DNA from: Micrococcus terreus
GTDB lineage: Bacteria > Actinomycetota > Actinomycetes > Actinomycetales > Micrococcaceae
Reading direction: 5' to 3'
Length of the DNA stretch: 64,000 nucleotides
Assembly (NCBI RefSeq): GCF_900116905.1
Contig: NZ_FPCG01000006.1
Location: 62,001 to 126,000 of the forward strand
In this document: in pieces, positions 47,789 through 57,797 of the stretch
Position numbering within the stretch: the first letter of the stretch is position 1
Layout: every line of letters begins with the position of its first letter
Program-made: the position numbers and the translations under genes
Notes under the pieces: generated by a model
Databases searched by the model: none
Told to the model about the DNA's origin: nothing
The model's input: the letters and a program-made list of their open reading frames with translations, nothing else

Positions 47789-48816
47789 GCGGTCTCCCCC
47801 GTCTGCTGGGTACCCTCGGCACCCTCGGCACGGCCGGCCCTCAGGTCGGCCATCAGGCTGATCAGGTCGTAGGCCACGTGGGAGGCGGCGATCCCGGTGA
47901 GCTCGGCGTGGTCGTAGGCCGGGGAGACCTCCACCACGTCGGCGCCCACCAGGTTCATCCCGCGCAGGCCACGGATGATCTCCAGCAGCTCGCGGCTGGT
48001 CATGCCACCGGCCTCCGGAGTGCCGGTGCCGGGGGCGTGAGCGGGGTCCAGCACGTCGATGTCCACGGAGATGTACAGCGGGCGGTTGCCGATCCGGTCG
48101 CGCAGCCGGCCCACCACCTCGTCCACGCCCTGGCGGAAGACGTCCGAGCTGGTGACGATCCCGAAGCCAAAGCGGCGGTCGTCCTCCAGATCCTTCTTGC
48201 CGTACAGCGGACCGCGCGTGCCCACGTGGCTGATCGCCTCGGTGTCCAGGATGCCCTCCTCCACCGCCCGCCGGAACGGGGTGCCGTGGGTGTACTCGGC
48301 GCCGAAGTAGGTGTCCCAGGTGTCCAGGTGCGCGTCGAAGTGCAGCAGGGCCACCGGCTCACCGGCGCGCTGGGAGGCGGCACGCAGCAGCGGCAGGGCG
48401 ATGGTGTGGTCCCCGCCCAGGGTCATCAGCGAAGCGCCGTCCTCGGTCAGGTCCAGGGCGTCCTGCTGCACGGCCTCGATCGCCTCGTGGATGTTGAACG
48501 GGTTCACGGCCATGTCCCCGGCGTCGGCCACCTGGACCTGGGCGAACGGGGAGGTATCCGTGGCCGGGTTGTACGGGCGCAGCAGCCGGGAGGACTGGCG
48601 GATGTGCCCGGAGCCGAAGCGGGTGCCGGAGCGGTAGGAGACACCGGCGTCGAAGGGCACGCCCACCACCTTGATGTCCGCGCTCTGTCCGGCGGCTGCC
48701 ACCTCGTCGAGGCGGGGCAGCAGCGCGTAGGTGGGGGCGCCGCCGAAGCGCGGCACCAGGGCGGAGTTGACGGGTCCGATGTTCCCGTTCTCGGTCACGC
48801 GGGGGATCTCCAGCAT
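47785..48816 (-). CDS. speB: Agmatinase/guanidinobutyrase-family ureohydrolase
   Basis: 343 residues with all binuclear manganese motifs: [14 protein letters not shown] and [19 protein letters not shown]. The enzyme hydrolyses a guanidino compound to urea and an amine. Members include agmatinase, guanidinobutyrase and guanidinopropionase, and residues that separate these cannot be judged by eye. Operon position with a decarboxylase-like TPP enzyme favours 4-guanidinobutyrate. GAAAGGACC is the ribosome site. Confidence 0.88.
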   Translation of the reverse strand: MLEIPRVTENGNIGPVNSALVPRFGGAPTYALLPRLDEVAAAGQSADIKVVGVPFDAGVSYRSGTRFGSGHIRQSSRLLRPYNPATDTSPFAQVQVADAGDMAVNPFNIHEAIEAVQQDALDLTEDGASLMTLGGDHTIALPLLRAASQRAGEPVALLHFDAHLDTWDTYFGAEYTHGTPFRRAVEEGILDTEAISHVGTRGPLYGKKDLEDDRRFGFGIVTSSDVFRQGVDEVVGRLRDRIGNRPLYISVDIDVLDPAHAPGTGTPEAGGMTSRELLEIIRGLRGMNLVGADVVEVSPAYDHAELTGIAASHVAYDLISLMADLRAGRAEGAEGTQQTGETA

Positions 48817-48863
48817 GGTCGGGTCCTTTCAGCAGGGGTTCTGTCTCAGGGTCGAGGGCAATC

Positions 48864-48890
48864 AGGGGTTCAAGGGGTTCAAGGGGTTCA
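48864..48890. repeat. Three 9-bp tandem repeats between speB and the XRE-cupin gene
   Basis: Three exact copies of aggggttca lie in the short gap upstream of speB and downstream of the regulator gene. They could be a simple-sequence expansion in the speB leader, or spaced regulator sites. There is no dyad symmetry. Confidence 0.75.
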
Positions 48891-48904
48891 GGAGCGGGGC
48901 ACGG

Positions 48905-49480
48905 TCACCGGGAGCGCCTCCCGGCCAGGATCCAGAGCACGACGGCGGCTCCGTCGCCCGGGTTCTGCCAGGAGTGCGGTTCCGTGCCAGGGAACGTCAC
49001 GGTGTCCCCGCTCTGCAGGGTCAGCTCACCGTCGGGCGTGATGAGGGTGAAGGGGCCGTCGATCACGTGCAGACTCTCCACCGTGCAGTCCACGGTGTAC
49101 AGGTCGCTCTCCCCGCGGCCACCGGGGGCGACCACCGCGCGGATCACCTGCAGCTCGCGCTGGCCGGGCGGCGTGACCAGCTGTTCGGTGATCCCCTCGC
49201 CGCCCAGGCTGACCCGGGGTGCATCGGCCAGACGCACCACGGAGAGCTCAGGGGCGTCGAGCACCTCTCCGGGGGCCACGCCCAGCACCTGGCAGATCGA
49301 GATCAGGCTTGTCACCGAGGGACTGGTCAGGTCCCGTTCCACCCGGGAGAGGAACCCTTTGGTCAGCCCGGCGAACTCGGCCACCTGGTCCATGGTCAGA
49401 TGCCGGTCCTGGCGCAGCTCACGCAGTCGCCGGCCGAGCGCCTGCCCAGTGCCAGTCGGCTGGATCGGCAGGGACTTCAC
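48905..49480 (-). CDS. XRE-family regulator with C-terminal cupin domain
   Basis: 191 residues. The N-terminal helix-turn-helix (about 15-70) reads RRLRELRQDRHLTMDQVAEF, then GLTKGFLSRVERDLTSPS. The cupin sensor domain (about 105-185) ends in the metal/ligand strand TVTFPGTEPHSWQNPG. Such regulators (PuuR-like) often control polyamine or amino-acid catabolism. It sits between the ureohydrolase operon and the divergent symporter gene, so it probably controls both. Confidence 0.86.
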   Translation of the reverse strand: MKSLPIQPTGTGQALGRRLRELRQDRHLTMDQVAEFAGLTKGFLSRVERDLTSPSVTSLISICQVLGVAPGEVLDAPELSVVRLADAPRVSLGGEGITEQLVTPPGQRELQVIRAVVAPGGRGESDLYTVDCTVESLHVIDGPFTLITPDGELTLQSGDTVTFPGTEPHSWQNPGDGAAVVLWILAGRRSR

Positions 49481-49522
49481 GCGGACTCAGCCCGGCGCTC
49501 GCCCACAGCAGGTTGTCCAGAA

Positions 49523-49538
49523 GTAAACATGGGTTTAC
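49523..49538. promoter_or_regulatory. Palindromic operator candidate GTAAAC-N4-GTTTAC
   Basis: A perfect 6-4-6 inverted repeat in the 156-bp divergent region between the XRE-cupin regulator and the SSS symporter, closely followed by GTATAC at 49540. It is the most AT-rich patch of that gap, and it is well placed to repress or activate both directions. Confidence 0.6.
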
Positions 49539-49636
49539 CGTATACCCGTCACGGTGTGGTGGACAACACAGCCGTCCACCGCTGTGCATCCGTCCGCCCC
49601 GCCTCCCCCTCCTCCCTCCCACCTCTGAGGTTCCCC

Positions 49637-51199
49637 ATGCAGACGTTGAACATCGTCATCATCGCCGTCTATCTCCTGAGCATGCTGCTCTTCGGCTGGT
49701 GGGGTCGGCGCCGCACCCAGGGCAGCTCCGACTACCTGCTGGCCGGCCGTCGCCTCGGCCCCCTGCTCTACACCGGCACCATGAGCGCCGTCGTGCTCGG
49801 CGGAGCCTCCACGGTCGGCGGCGTCGGCCTGGGCTACGTCCACGGCATCTCCGGCATGTGGCTGGTGACCGCCATCGGGGTCGGCGTCCTGGCCCTCTCC
49901 CTGCTCTTCGCCCCGGTGCTGCAACGCCTGAAGATCTACACCGTCTCCCAGATGCTCACCCTGCGCTACGGCTCGGAGGCCACCCAGGTCTCCTCCATCG
50001 TGATGCTGGCCTACACGCTGATGCTCGCCGCCACCTCCACCGGCGCCTACGCCTCGATCTTCGTGGTGCTCTTCGGCTGGGACCGCTGGCTGGCCATCGT
50101 GGTCGGCGGCGCCATCGTCCTGGCCTATTCGGTGATCGGCGGGATGTGGTCCATCACCCTGGCGGACATGGCCCAGTTCCTGATCATGACCCTGGGCATG
50201 TTCGTGCTCATGCTGCCGATCTCCCTGTCCCAGGCCGGCGGTCTGGGCAGCATGCAGGAGCGGCTGTCCGCGGAGTTCTTCGACATCGGCGGCATGGGGC
50301 TGCAGTCGATCATCACCTACTTCGTGATCTACACCCTGGGCCTGTTGATCGGCCAGGACATCTGGCAGCGCGTGTTCACCGCCCGCTCCCCCGAGGTCGC
50401 CCGCTGGGGTGGCACCGCCGCCGGCATCTACGTGATCCTCTACGGCGTGGCCGGTGCCCTGATCGGCATGGCTGCGGCGGTGGTTCTGCCCGGCATCGAG
50501 GTCAAGGACGATGTCTTCGCCTCGGTGGCCCTGCAGATGCTCCCCATCGGCCTGGGCGGGCTCGCCCTGGCCGCAGCCGTGGCCGCCATGATGTCCACCG
50601 CATCCGGCGCCCTGATCGCCGCCGCCACCGTGGCCCGCGCCGATGTGGTGCCCTTGATCCGCGGCATCCTGGCCGGGCGACGTCCGGCCACCCTGGACGC
50701 CGAGGCCGCCCGCCGCGAGGCCGATCAGGAGATCTCCGAGGCGCAGCGCTTCGAGGAGGACGTGGACTCCAACCGCTGGTGGGTCCTGGGACTGGGCGTC
50801 TTCGTGCTGGTCCTGGCCGTGATGGTCCCGGATGTGGTCGCGGCCCTGACCATCGCGTACGACATCCTGGTCGGCGGTCTGATGGTGGCCATCATCGGAG
50901 GCCTGGTCTGGTCCCGGGGCACCGGCGCCGGGGCGGCCTGGTCCATGCTGGCCGGCACCGTGGGCACGCTGGCCACGATGATCACCCTCGAGGTCCAGGG
51001 CGATGAGCCCTTCGCCGGCGTGTACGCCAATGAGCCGATCTACGTCGGTCTGATCGCCTCGGCCGTGGTCTACGTGGTGGTCAGCCTGCTGACCCGCCCC
51101 ACGCACCCCACGGTGCTGGAGGCCTGGCGTCGCCGCCGTGCGGAGGGCGGCGAGGAGTTCATCCCCGGTTCCTCGGTCACAGCCACCACACCGCACTGA
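49637..51199 (+). CDS. Sodium:solute symporter (SSS family)
   Basis: 520 residues with about thirteen hydrophobic segments. Family features include DYLLAGRRLGPLLYTGTMSA and GGMWSITLADMAQFLIM, and the Na+-site helix GLALAAAVAAMMSTASGALIAAAT. A hydrophilic loop near residues 350-375 carries charged repeats. Given its neighbours, the cargo may be a polyamine or guanidino compound such as agmatine or guanidinobutyrate. GAGG lies 6 nt before the ATG. The large open frame upstream is antisense of the regulator. Confidence 0.87.
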   Translation: MQTLNIVIIAVYLLSMLLFGWWGRRRTQGSSDYLLAGRRLGPLLYTGTMSAVVLGGASTVGGVGLGYVHGISGMWLVTAIGVGVLALSLLFAPVLQRLKIYTVSQMLTLRYGSEATQVSSIVMLAYTLMLAATSTGAYASIFVVLFGWDRWLAIVVGGAIVLAYSVIGGMWSITLADMAQFLIMTLGMFVLMLPISLSQAGGLGSMQERLSAEFFDIGGMGLQSIITYFVIYTLGLLIGQDIWQRVFTARSPEVARWGGTAAGIYVILYGVAGALIGMAAAVVLPGIEVKDDVFASVALQMLPIGLGGLALAAAVAAMMSTASGALIAAATVARADVVPLIRGILAGRRPATLDAEAARREADQEISEAQRFEEDVDSNRWWVLGLGVFVLVLAVMVPDVVAALTIAYDILVGGLMVAIIGGLVWSRGTGAGAAWSMLAGTVGTLATMITLEVQGDEPFAGVYANEPIYVGLIASAVVYVVVSLLTRPTHPTVLEAWRRRRAEGGEEFIPGSSVTATTPH

Positions 51200-51572
51200 T
51201 CCCCAGGGCGCTGAGCACCACCACCAGGGAGAGCATCCACAGCACCGCCCAGACGTCGGCGCGCACCCGCTCCTGACGGATCCCGTGAGACTGCAGGGCG
51301 TAGCGCCGGCGCTGGGTGAGGTGGATGGCCATCCCGGCCACCGCGCACAGCAGTGCCGGGACCAGGGTGATCGGCCCCTCGGTGGGGTACCAGCGCAGGA
51401 ACATCATCGAGGCCACGAACAGGGCCAGCAGGGTCCTGCCCCAGCTCATCACGGTCCGCTCCGGCTGCAGACCCGGGTCCTCGTGCAGGGGCGGCGGTGA
51501 CGTGCGTGGTCTGAGCGTGTACCGGATCCGGGCACGGCGCTGACCGCGCCCCACCGCGGCTTCCGTTCTCAC
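51177..51572 (-). CDS. DUF202 family membrane protein
   Basis: 131 residues from a GTG at 51572. The DUF202 signature GLQPERTVMSWGRTLLALFVAS starts the first of three helices. Function unknown. It lies directly downstream (7 nt) of a second, longer DUF202 gene, and its end overlaps the convergent symporter gene by 23 nt. Confidence 0.8.
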   Translation of the reverse strand: MRTEAAVGRGQRRARIRYTLRPRTSPPPLHEDPGLQPERTVMSWGRTLLALFVASMMFLRWYPTEGPITLVPALLCAVAGMAIHLTQRRRYALQSHGIRQERVRADVWAVLWMLSLVVVLSALGISAVWWL

Positions 51573-51579
51573 CGGCACC

Positions 51580-52041
51580 TCAGGAGGGCCGGACCAGGAC
51601 GAAGACCACCAGCACGACGGCGGCCAGGGCACCTCCCACGGCCAGCACCGGCACCAGCAGGGGCAGGGGCAGAGGACGGCCGGTCCGCATGGCCCGCTCG
51701 ACCCTCACCCACCGGAAGCCGGCGGTCACCGCGATCAGCGCGGCCAGCGCCAGCAGCGTGGATCCCATCGCCTTGCGCGTCAGCTCGTCGAACACCGCCC
51801 CGGTGAAGGCCTCCACGGCGATCCCGCCGGCCAGCAGCGCCAGCGAGGTGCGGATCCACGCCAGGAAGGTCCGCTCGTTGGCCAACGTGAAGCGAGGATC
51901 AGGCTCCCTCCCGCCACCCAGGACGGAGCCGGCCACCCTCCCGCGGGATGCGGACGGTGAGACGCCCGCGGAAGCGCCGGAGCCGCCGTCGGGCTGGTCT
52001 GAGCCGGTGTCCGGCGAGGCGGTCTGGGAGCGCGAGGTCAT
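51580..52041 (-). CDS. DUF202 (YidH-like) family membrane protein
   Basis: About 153 residues. After a Gly/Ser-rich tail, the signature DPRFTLANERTFLAWIRTSL opens a domain of three hydrophobic helices. The start is ATG 52041, with GGAGGG just before it. Pairs of DUF202 proteins are common in actinobacteria; function unknown. It is divergent from the ferritin-like/VIT1 gene. Confidence 0.82.
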   Translation of the reverse strand: MTSRSQTASPDTGSDQPDGGSGASAGVSPSASRGRVAGSVLGGGREPDPRFTLANERTFLAWIRTSLALLAGGIAVEAFTGAVFDELTRKAMGSTLLALAALIAVTAGFRWVRVERAMRTGRPLPLPLLVPVLAVGGALAAVVLVVFVLVRPS

Positions 52042-52126
52042 GCCCTCCATGCTACGGCGGGCCCGGCGTAGACTGTCTGATCGGCTGGCATCCCAGCCGT
52101 CCCCTCCCCGTCCACGGAGCCGTTCC

Positions 52127-53260
52127 ATGCCCTCGTCCGCCGCCCCTGAACCGTCGGCAGCCGCCGTCGATCCCTCTCCGGATCAGATCCGCCGGTGGCG
52201 GCGGTACCTGGCCGACGAGATCGCCGAAGGTGACATCTACCGTCAGATCGCCGCCCGCAAGGACGGGGCCGAGCGGGACATCCTGCTGGGACTGGCCGAG
52301 GCCGAGCGGCGCCACGAGAATCACTGGCGGACCCTGCTGGGTGAGCACGCAGAGAAGACCGTCCGCCCCTCCGTGCACCGGATCCTGCTGCGCTGGCTGG
52401 CCCGGATCTTCGGCTCCGTGTTCGTGCTGGCCCTGGCCCAGCGGGCCGAGTCCGATTCGCCCTACGCCCAGGACCAGGACGCCGCTCCGGGCATGGCCGC
52501 TGATGAGGCCATCCACGAGGAGGTCGTGCGCGGGCTGGCCGCTCGGGGCCGCGAGGAGCTGGCGGGGAACTTCCGTGCGGCCGTGTTCGGCGCCAATGAC
52601 GGCCTGGTCTCCAACCTCGCCCTGGTGATGGGCATCGGCGCCACCGGTGTCTCCAACCAGGTGGTGCTGTTCACCGGGATCGCCGGCCTGCTGGCCGGCG
52701 CGCTGTCCATGGGCGCCGGCGAGTTCGTCTCGGTGCGGTCCCAGCGCGAGCTGCTGGACGCCTCCTCCCCCACTCAGATCACCCTGGACGCCGCCCGTGA
52801 CCTGGACCTGGACCAGAACGAGCTCGAGCTGGTGTACCTGGCCCGGGGGATGGACCGTGAGGATGCACGCCACCGCGCCCAGGAGCGCTTGGGGTACTTC
52901 TCCTGTGACTGCAACCCGGCGTTCTCGGCCCGCCCGGACGGGTCTCAGGGGCCGGTGGACCGCTCGGCCGAGCACCGGGAGATCGGCAATGCCTGGGGAG
53001 CGGCCCTGTCCAGCTTCGGCTTCTTCTCCTCCGGGGCGATCATCCCGGTGCTGCCCTACATCTTCGGCCTGACCGGCCTGACTGCGGTGGCGGTGGCCGC
53101 CCTGCTGGTGGGCCTGGCCCTGCTGTTCACCGGCGGCGTGGTCGGACTGCTCTCCGGGGCCTCTCCGCTCAAGCGTGGTGTGCGCCAGCTGCTGATCGGC
53201 TTCGGCGCCGCAGCGGTCACCTACCTGCTGGGCCTGGCCTTCGGCACCTCGGTCGCCTGA
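52127..53260 (+). CDS. Ferritin-like/VIT1 family iron or manganese transporter
   Basis: 377 residues. Residues about 15-85 form a rubrerythrin-like helical domain with Glu/His metal ligands (ADEIAEGDIYRQIAARKD and EAERRHENHW). The rest is a CCC1/VIT1 transporter with FGANDGLVSNLALVMGI and GALSMGAGEFVSVRSQREL. In rhizobia the similar protein MbfA exports iron and protects from peroxide; iron or manganese export here is inferred. The CDCNPAF segment is an unusual extra insertion with two Cys. TAGACT at 52069-52074 is a possible -10 box. Confidence 0.86.
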   Translation: MPSSAAPEPSAAAVDPSPDQIRRWRRYLADEIAEGDIYRQIAARKDGAERDILLGLAEAERRHENHWRTLLGEHAEKTVRPSVHRILLRWLARIFGSVFVLALAQRAESDSPYAQDQDAAPGMAADEAIHEEVVRGLAARGREELAGNFRAAVFGANDGLVSNLALVMGIGATGVSNQVVLFTGIAGLLAGALSMGAGEFVSVRSQRELLDASSPTQITLDAARDLDLDQNELELVYLARGMDREDARHRAQERLGYFSCDCNPAFSARPDGSQGPVDRSAEHREIGNAWGAALSSFGFFSSGAIIPVLPYIFGLTGLTAVAVAALLVGLALLFTGGVVGLLSGASPLKRGVRQLLIGFGAAAVTYLLGLAFGTSVA

Positions 53261-53268
53261 TACCACTG

Positions 53269-53304
53269 AACTGCCCCAGCCGAAGGATCGGCGGATGGGC
53301 AGTT
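53269..53304 (+). terminator. Hairpin after the ferritin-like/VIT1 gene
   Basis: AACTGCCC and GCCG pair with CGGC and GGGCAGTT around AAGGAT. It starts 8 nt after the stop codon. The following 240 bp up to sdaA hold no gene I can support. Confidence 0.6.
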
Positions 53305-53546
53305 CTCCCCATCGCGAGCCCGTCACGATCGGTCTAGGCTCACAGCGGGCGCCAGCCCTGCATCGGCTTCGCACAGGAGGGACTGTTGAGCCGGTCCTGC
53401 CGGAGGCGCATCGGGGGATGCATGGGGGCAGGAACGGGCTGGCGATCCGCGGAAGGGGGTCACCTCATCCGCAGAGGCCATCGGATCGGAACGGGCTCCG
53501 GTGGCCTCTCCTCATCCCCCGCCGTGCGGGCAGCGTCTGAGCACGC

Positions 53547-54980
53547 TCAGCACTCGATCACGTTGACGGCCAGTCCGCCGCGCGAGGTCTCCTTGTACTT
53601 GATCTTCATGTCCTGGCCGGTCTCGCGCATCGTCTTGATGACCTGGTCCAGGGACACCGTGTGGCGGCCGTCGCCGCGGCGGCAGAGCCGGGCGGCATTG
53701 ATGGCCTTGACCGACGCGATGGCATTGCGCTCGATGCAGGGAATCTGCACCAGTCCGCCCACCGGGTCACAGGTCAGGCCCAGGTTGTGCTCGATCCCCA
53801 CCTCGGCGGCGTTCTCCACCTGACGTGGAGTCCCGCCCAGCAGCTGGCACAGGCCTGCCGCAGCCATGGAGCACGCCGATCCGACCTCCCCCTGACAACC
53901 CATCTCAGCGCCGGAGATGGAGGCGTTCTCCTTGATCAGGATCCCGATGGCCGCCGCGGTCAGCAGGAACTCCACCACGCCGTCCTCCACCTGTTCCGGA
54001 GTCATCTCTCGAGTCAGGAAGTCTCGCCAGTAGTGCAGGACCGCCGGGATGATCCCCGCTGCGCCGTTGGTGGGAGCGGTCACGATCCGCCCACCAGAGG
54101 CATTCTGCTCGTTGACGGCCAGCGCGTAGAGGTTGACCCACTCCATGGCTCCCAGGGCATCGGGGGCACTGCCGTCCTTGGGGGCACTGCCGTCGCGAGG
54201 TGCGCTGAGCTCGAGCTGCTCCTTGAGCAGGGCTGCACGCCGGGGGACCTTGAGCCCTCCGGGGAGGGTGCCGGTGGACTCACACCCGGCCTCCACACAG
54301 TCCTGCATGACCTGCCAGACGTTCAGCAGCGCCGCGCGGGTCTGCTCCCAGGGGCGGAAGGCCTCCTCATTGCGCCGCATCAGCTCGGGGATGGAGATGC
54401 CCTCCCGTTCGCAGTGGGCCAGCAGCTCCTTGCCGGAGCTGAACGGCAGCGGCAGCCGCGTGGTGTCCTCGACCACGCGGTCTGCACCGGCCGCCTCGTC
54501 ATCGACCACGAACCCGCCGCCGACGGAGTAGTAGACCCGCTCCACCACCACCTCGCCGTCCGCGTCATAGACGGTGAAGGACATCCCATTGGGGTGGTAC
54601 GGCAGGGACTTGCGCCGGTGCATCACCAGATCGGCCTCCGGATCGAAGGCCAGGTCCTTGCCGCCCTGCTCGGGCCCGCCAGCCAAGGACAGGCGCCGTT
54701 CGGCCTTCATCGACTCCACACGGGAATTGGCCCGCTCGGTGTCCACCGTCTCCGGGTCCTCGCCCTCCAGTCCCAGCAGCACGGCCCGATCAGAGCCGTG
54801 ACCATGCCCGGTGGCGCCCAGTGAGCCGAAGAGCTGGACGTGGATCCTCTCAGTGGCCTCCACCAGCCCACACTCCACCAGCCCCAGGGCGAAGCGCCGT
54901 CCGGCCCGCATGGGACCGACGGTGTGAGAGGAGGATGGGCCGATGCCCACGGAGAAGAGGTCCAACACGGAGAGTGCCAT
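53547..54980 (-). CDS. sdaA: L-serine ammonia-lyase (iron-sulfur type)
   Basis: 477 residues, the fused alpha-beta form. The N-terminus has [18 protein letters not shown], and the C-terminus carries the cysteines for the 4Fe-4S cluster within [17 protein letters not shown] and [14 protein letters not shown]. It deaminates L-serine to pyruvate. A mid-chain repeat of [15 protein letters not shown] (SAP-DG repeats) is unusual and likely a loop. Convergent with the VIT1-type gene. Confidence 0.93.
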   Translation of the reverse strand: MALSVLDLFSVGIGPSSSHTVGPMRAGRRFALGLVECGLVEATERIHVQLFGSLGATGHGHGSDRAVLLGLEGEDPETVDTERANSRVESMKAERRLSLAGGPEQGGKDLAFDPEADLVMHRRKSLPYHPNGMSFTVYDADGEVVVERVYYSVGGGFVVDDEAAGADRVVEDTTRLPLPFSSGKELLAHCEREGISIPELMRRNEEAFRPWEQTRAALLNVWQVMQDCVEAGCESTGTLPGGLKVPRRAALLKEQLELSAPRDGSAPKDGSAPDALGAMEWVNLYALAVNEQNASGGRIVTAPTNGAAGIIPAVLHYWRDFLTREMTPEQVEDGVVEFLLTAAAIGILIKENASISGAEMGCQGEVGSACSMAAAGLCQLLGGTPRQVENAAEVGIEHNLGLTCDPVGGLVQIPCIERNAIASVKAINAARLCRRGDGRHTVSLDQVIKTMRETGQDMKIKYKETSRGGLAVNVIEC

Positions 54981-55043
54981 AGTCCAGCAAGTCTTTCAGA
55001 TCGATGACCCTGTGACCACCATCACCGGCCGCCGCGTGCCGAG

Positions 55044-55448
55044 TCAGTGTTCAGGTGCGGATTCGGAGATCTGATGCGCGTTCAACTGGTCTCGGATCGC
55101 GTCAGGGACGGCCTCGGAGCCGTCAGGTCCGACGACGACGTACACAACCTCTCCGGTTGCGCAGACCTGGCCATGCTGCAGGGCGCGCTCGGCGAGCGCG
55201 AAGGAGGTCCGCCCCACGCGGGTCACCGCGCATTCGATGGTGACCTCTCCCGAGAGCTCCAGCTCACGGTGGAACGTCACGGTGAAGGTCTTGATGACCA
55301 ACGGGGAGGACTGGACGTGATCGGAGTGGCGGAACATCGCGTAGATCTCCGCCCGGCCAGCCTCGAACCAGACGGGCAGCACCGTGTTGCTGATGTGCCC
55401 GGCCCTATTGGTCTCGCTCATCCGCGGGGTGATCTGCGTGGTGAACAT
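55044..55448 (-). CDS. Acyl-CoA thioesterase (4HBT family)
   Basis: 134 residues. The hotdog opening MSETNRAGHISNTVLPVWFEAGRAEI has the conserved residues of the family, though the usual Asp-x-x-Gly is Glu-Thr-Asn-Arg-Ala-Gly here. Substrate unknown. It follows sucCD on the same strand but after a terminator, so it is probably transcribed separately. Confidence 0.78.
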   Translation of the reverse strand: MFTTQITPRMSETNRAGHISNTVLPVWFEAGRAEIYAMFRHSDHVQSSPLVIKTFTVTFHRELELSGEVTIECAVTRVGRTSFALAERALQHGQVCATGEVVYVVVGPDGSEAVPDAIRDQLNAHQISESAPEH

Positions 55449-55470
55449 CAGGTGGTCTCCGCTCCGTCAG

Positions 55471-55506
55471 AGACGGCCGCCCTCCCTGAGGGGAGGACGG
55501 CCGTCT
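55471..55506 (-). terminator. Strong terminator after sucD
   Basis: AGACGGCCG plus CCTCCC pair with GGGAGG plus CGGCCGTCT, a 15-bp stem with one mismatch and a tight loop. It lies 25 nt downstream of the sucD stop (minus strand) and just before the thioesterase start. Confidence 0.78.
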
Positions 55507-55530
55507 GTCTGTTCGTGATGCAGGTGAGGG

Positions 55531-56445
55531 TCAGCCCTCGAGGATCTCGCGCATCAGCTGCGCGGTCTCCGAGGGGGTCTTGCCCACCTTCACGCCGGCG
55601 GCCTCCAGGGCCTCCTTCTTGGCCTGAGCCGTACCGGAGGAGCCGGAGACGATGGCGCCTGCGTGGCCCATGGTCTTGCCCTCCGGTGCGGTGAAGCCGG
55701 CCACGTAACCCACCACGGGCTTGGTGACGTTGGCCTTGATGAACTCGGCGGCACGCTCCTCGGCGTCGCCGCCGATCTCGCCGATCATCACGATCGCCTT
55801 GGTCTCCGGGTCAGCCTCGAAGGCCTCCAGGGCATCGATGTGCGTGGTGCCGATGACCGGGTCGCCGCCGATGCCGATGGCGGTGGAGAAGCCCAGGTCA
55901 CGCAGCTCGTACATCATCTGGTAGGTCAGGGTGCCCGACTTGGAGACCAGGCCGATGGGGCCGCGGTCGGTGATGTTGGCCGGGGTGATGCCGGCCAGGG
56001 CCTCGCCCGGAGTGATGACGCCGGGGCAGTTGGGGCCGATGATGCGGGTGGTCGGCTTGCCGTCTTCACCGGTGGTGGACTCGGCCAGAGCGTAGAACTC
56101 GGCGGTGTCCTGCACCGGGATGCCCTCGGTGATCACCACGAGCAGCGGCATCTTGGCCTCGATGGCCTCCACGGCTGCGTCCTTGGCGAACTTCGGCGGC
56201 ACGAAGGCGACGGAGACGTCGGCTCCGGTCTTCTCCATGGCCTCGGCCACGGAACCGAACACGGGCAGCTCGACGGCGTTGCCGTCCTTGTCCGTGTGGG
56301 AGACGGTGGTGCCGGCCTTGCGGGCGTTGACGCCGCCGACGATGTTGGTCCCGGCCTTGAGCATCAGGGCGGTGTGCTTGGTTCCCTCACCGCCGGTGAT
56401 GCCCTGGACGATGACCTTGGAATCCTTGTTCAGGTAGATCGACAT
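55531..56445 (-). CDS. sucD: Succinyl-CoA synthetase alpha subunit
   Basis: 304 residues. The CoA-binding start [28 protein letters not shown] and the phosphohistidine loop [14 protein letters not shown] are all present. With SucC it interconverts succinyl-CoA and succinate with nucleotide phosphorylation in the TCA cycle. It lies 24 nt after sucC in one operon. Confidence 0.96.
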   Translation of the reverse strand: MSIYLNKDSKVIVQGITGGEGTKHTALMLKAGTNIVGGVNARKAGTTVSHTDKDGNAVELPVFGSVAEAMEKTGADVSVAFVPPKFAKDAAVEAIEAKMPLLVVITEGIPVQDTAEFYALAESTTGEDGKPTTRIIGPNCPGVITPGEALAGITPANITDRGPIGLVSKSGTLTYQMMYELRDLGFSTAIGIGGDPVIGTTHIDALEAFEADPETKAIVMIGEIGGDAEERAAEFIKANVTKPVVGYVAGFTAPEGKTMGHAGAIVSGSSGTAQAKKEALEAAGVKVGKTPSETAQLMREILEG

Positions 56446-56469
56446 ATCTGTGTGGTCCGTCCTTCGTGC

Positions 56470-57633
56470 TTACTTGTTGGCCAGCTCGGCGGCCTTGTCG
56501 GCGCCTTCGTCCATGGTGGTGGCCAGGGTGACCAGCGGGTGGTTGGCCTCATCCAGGATGCGGCGACCCTCCTCGACGTTGTTGCCGTCCAGGCGGACGA
56601 CCAGCGGCTTGGTGGCCTTGTCGCCCAGGATCTCCAGGGCCTTGACGATGCCGTTGGCCACGGCGTCGCAGGAGGTGATGCCGCCGAAGACGTTCACGAA
56701 CACGCTCTTGACCTGCTCGTCGTTCAGGATGACGTCCAGGCCGTTGGCCATGACCTCAGCCGAGGCGCCACCGCCGATGTCCAGGAAGTTGGCGGGCTTG
56801 ACGTTGCCGTGCTTCTCGCCGGCGTAGGCCACCACATCCAGGGTGGACATGACGAGTCCGGCGCCGTTGCCGATGATGCCGACCTGGCCGTCGAGCTTGA
56901 CGTAGTTGAGGTCGTTCTCCTTGGCCTTGGCCTCCAGGGGATCCTCGGTGCGCTTGTCGACCAGGGCGGCGTGGCCCTCCTGGCGGAACTCGGCGTTGTC
57001 GTCCAGGGTGACCTTGCCGTCCAGGGCGAGGATCTTGCCGTCGCCGGTCTTCACCAGCGGGTTGACCTCGACGAGGGTGGCGTCCTCCTTCTCGAAGACA
57101 CCCCAGAGCTTGACCAGGACCTCGGCGACCTGGCTGCGCAGCTCCTCGGGGAAGTTGGCCTCGGCCACGATCTTCTCGGCAGTGGCCTGGTCGATGCCGG
57201 TCAGTGCGGAGACGGGGACCTTGGCCAGTGCCTCGGGGCGCTCCACGGCCAGCTGCTCGATCTCCATGCCGCCCTCGACCGAGCACATGGCCAGGTAGGT
57301 GCGGTTGGCGCGGTCCAGCAGCACGGAGAAGTAGTACTCCTCGGCGATGTCGGCACCCTGGGCGATCATCACCTGGTGCACGGTGTGGCCCTTGATGTCC
57401 ATGCCCAGGATGGCCTTGGCGTGCTCGTAGGCCTCGTCAGCGGTCTTGGCGACCTTGACGCCGCCGGCCTTGCCGCGGCCACCGACCTTCACCTGTGCCT
57501 TGACGACGGTCACGCCGCCGATCTTCTCAGCGGCCGCCTTGGCCTCTTCCGGGGTCTGCGCCACGATGCCGGCCAGCACGGGAACGCCGTGTGCCTCGAA
57601 CAGATCGCGCGCCTGGTACTCATACAGGTCCAC
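56470..57633 (-). CDS. sucC: Succinyl-CoA synthetase beta subunit
   Basis: 387 residues from GTG at 57633, preceded by AGAAGGA. The ATP-grasp start [35 protein letters not shown] and [12 protein letters not shown] are typical. The GTG start matches the usual first residues of SucC; the upstream frame is spacer. First gene of the sucCD operon. Confidence 0.96.
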   Translation of the reverse strand: MDLYEYQARDLFEAHGVPVLAGIVAQTPEEAKAAAEKIGGVTVVKAQVKVGGRGKAGGVKVAKTADEAYEHAKAILGMDIKGHTVHQVMIAQGADIAEEYYFSVLLDRANRTYLAMCSVEGGMEIEQLAVERPEALAKVPVSALTGIDQATAEKIVAEANFPEELRSQVAEVLVKLWGVFEKEDATLVEVNPLVKTGDGKILALDGKVTLDDNAEFRQEGHAALVDKRTEDPLEAKAKENDLNYVKLDGQVGIIGNGAGLVMSTLDVVAYAGEKHGNVKPANFLDIGGGASAEVMANGLDVILNDEQVKSVFVNVFGGITSCDAVANGIVKALEILGDKATKPLVVRLDGNNVEEGRRILDEANHPLVTLATTMDEGADKAAELANK

Positions 57634-57797
57634 GGGTTGGAGTCCTTCTACGTTGAAGTCAGGGACGACCGGTTTCCGCAGGCGACGACATGGGCACGCC
57701 ACACGTCCAGGAGTCTGGCTCGAGAATGCGTGGGTGTCCGGCGCGGCGGAGGCCGGCCGGAGGTCCGGGACACAGCCCGTTCCGTCCAGTCCCTACC

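Noticed and set aside
53305-53546. Possible small gene or riboswitch upstream region near sdaA
   Set aside because: An AGGAGG followed by TTG opens a frame, but it runs antisense into sdaA with shadow-like composition. It is downstream of both flanking genes, so a leader RNA makes no sense.
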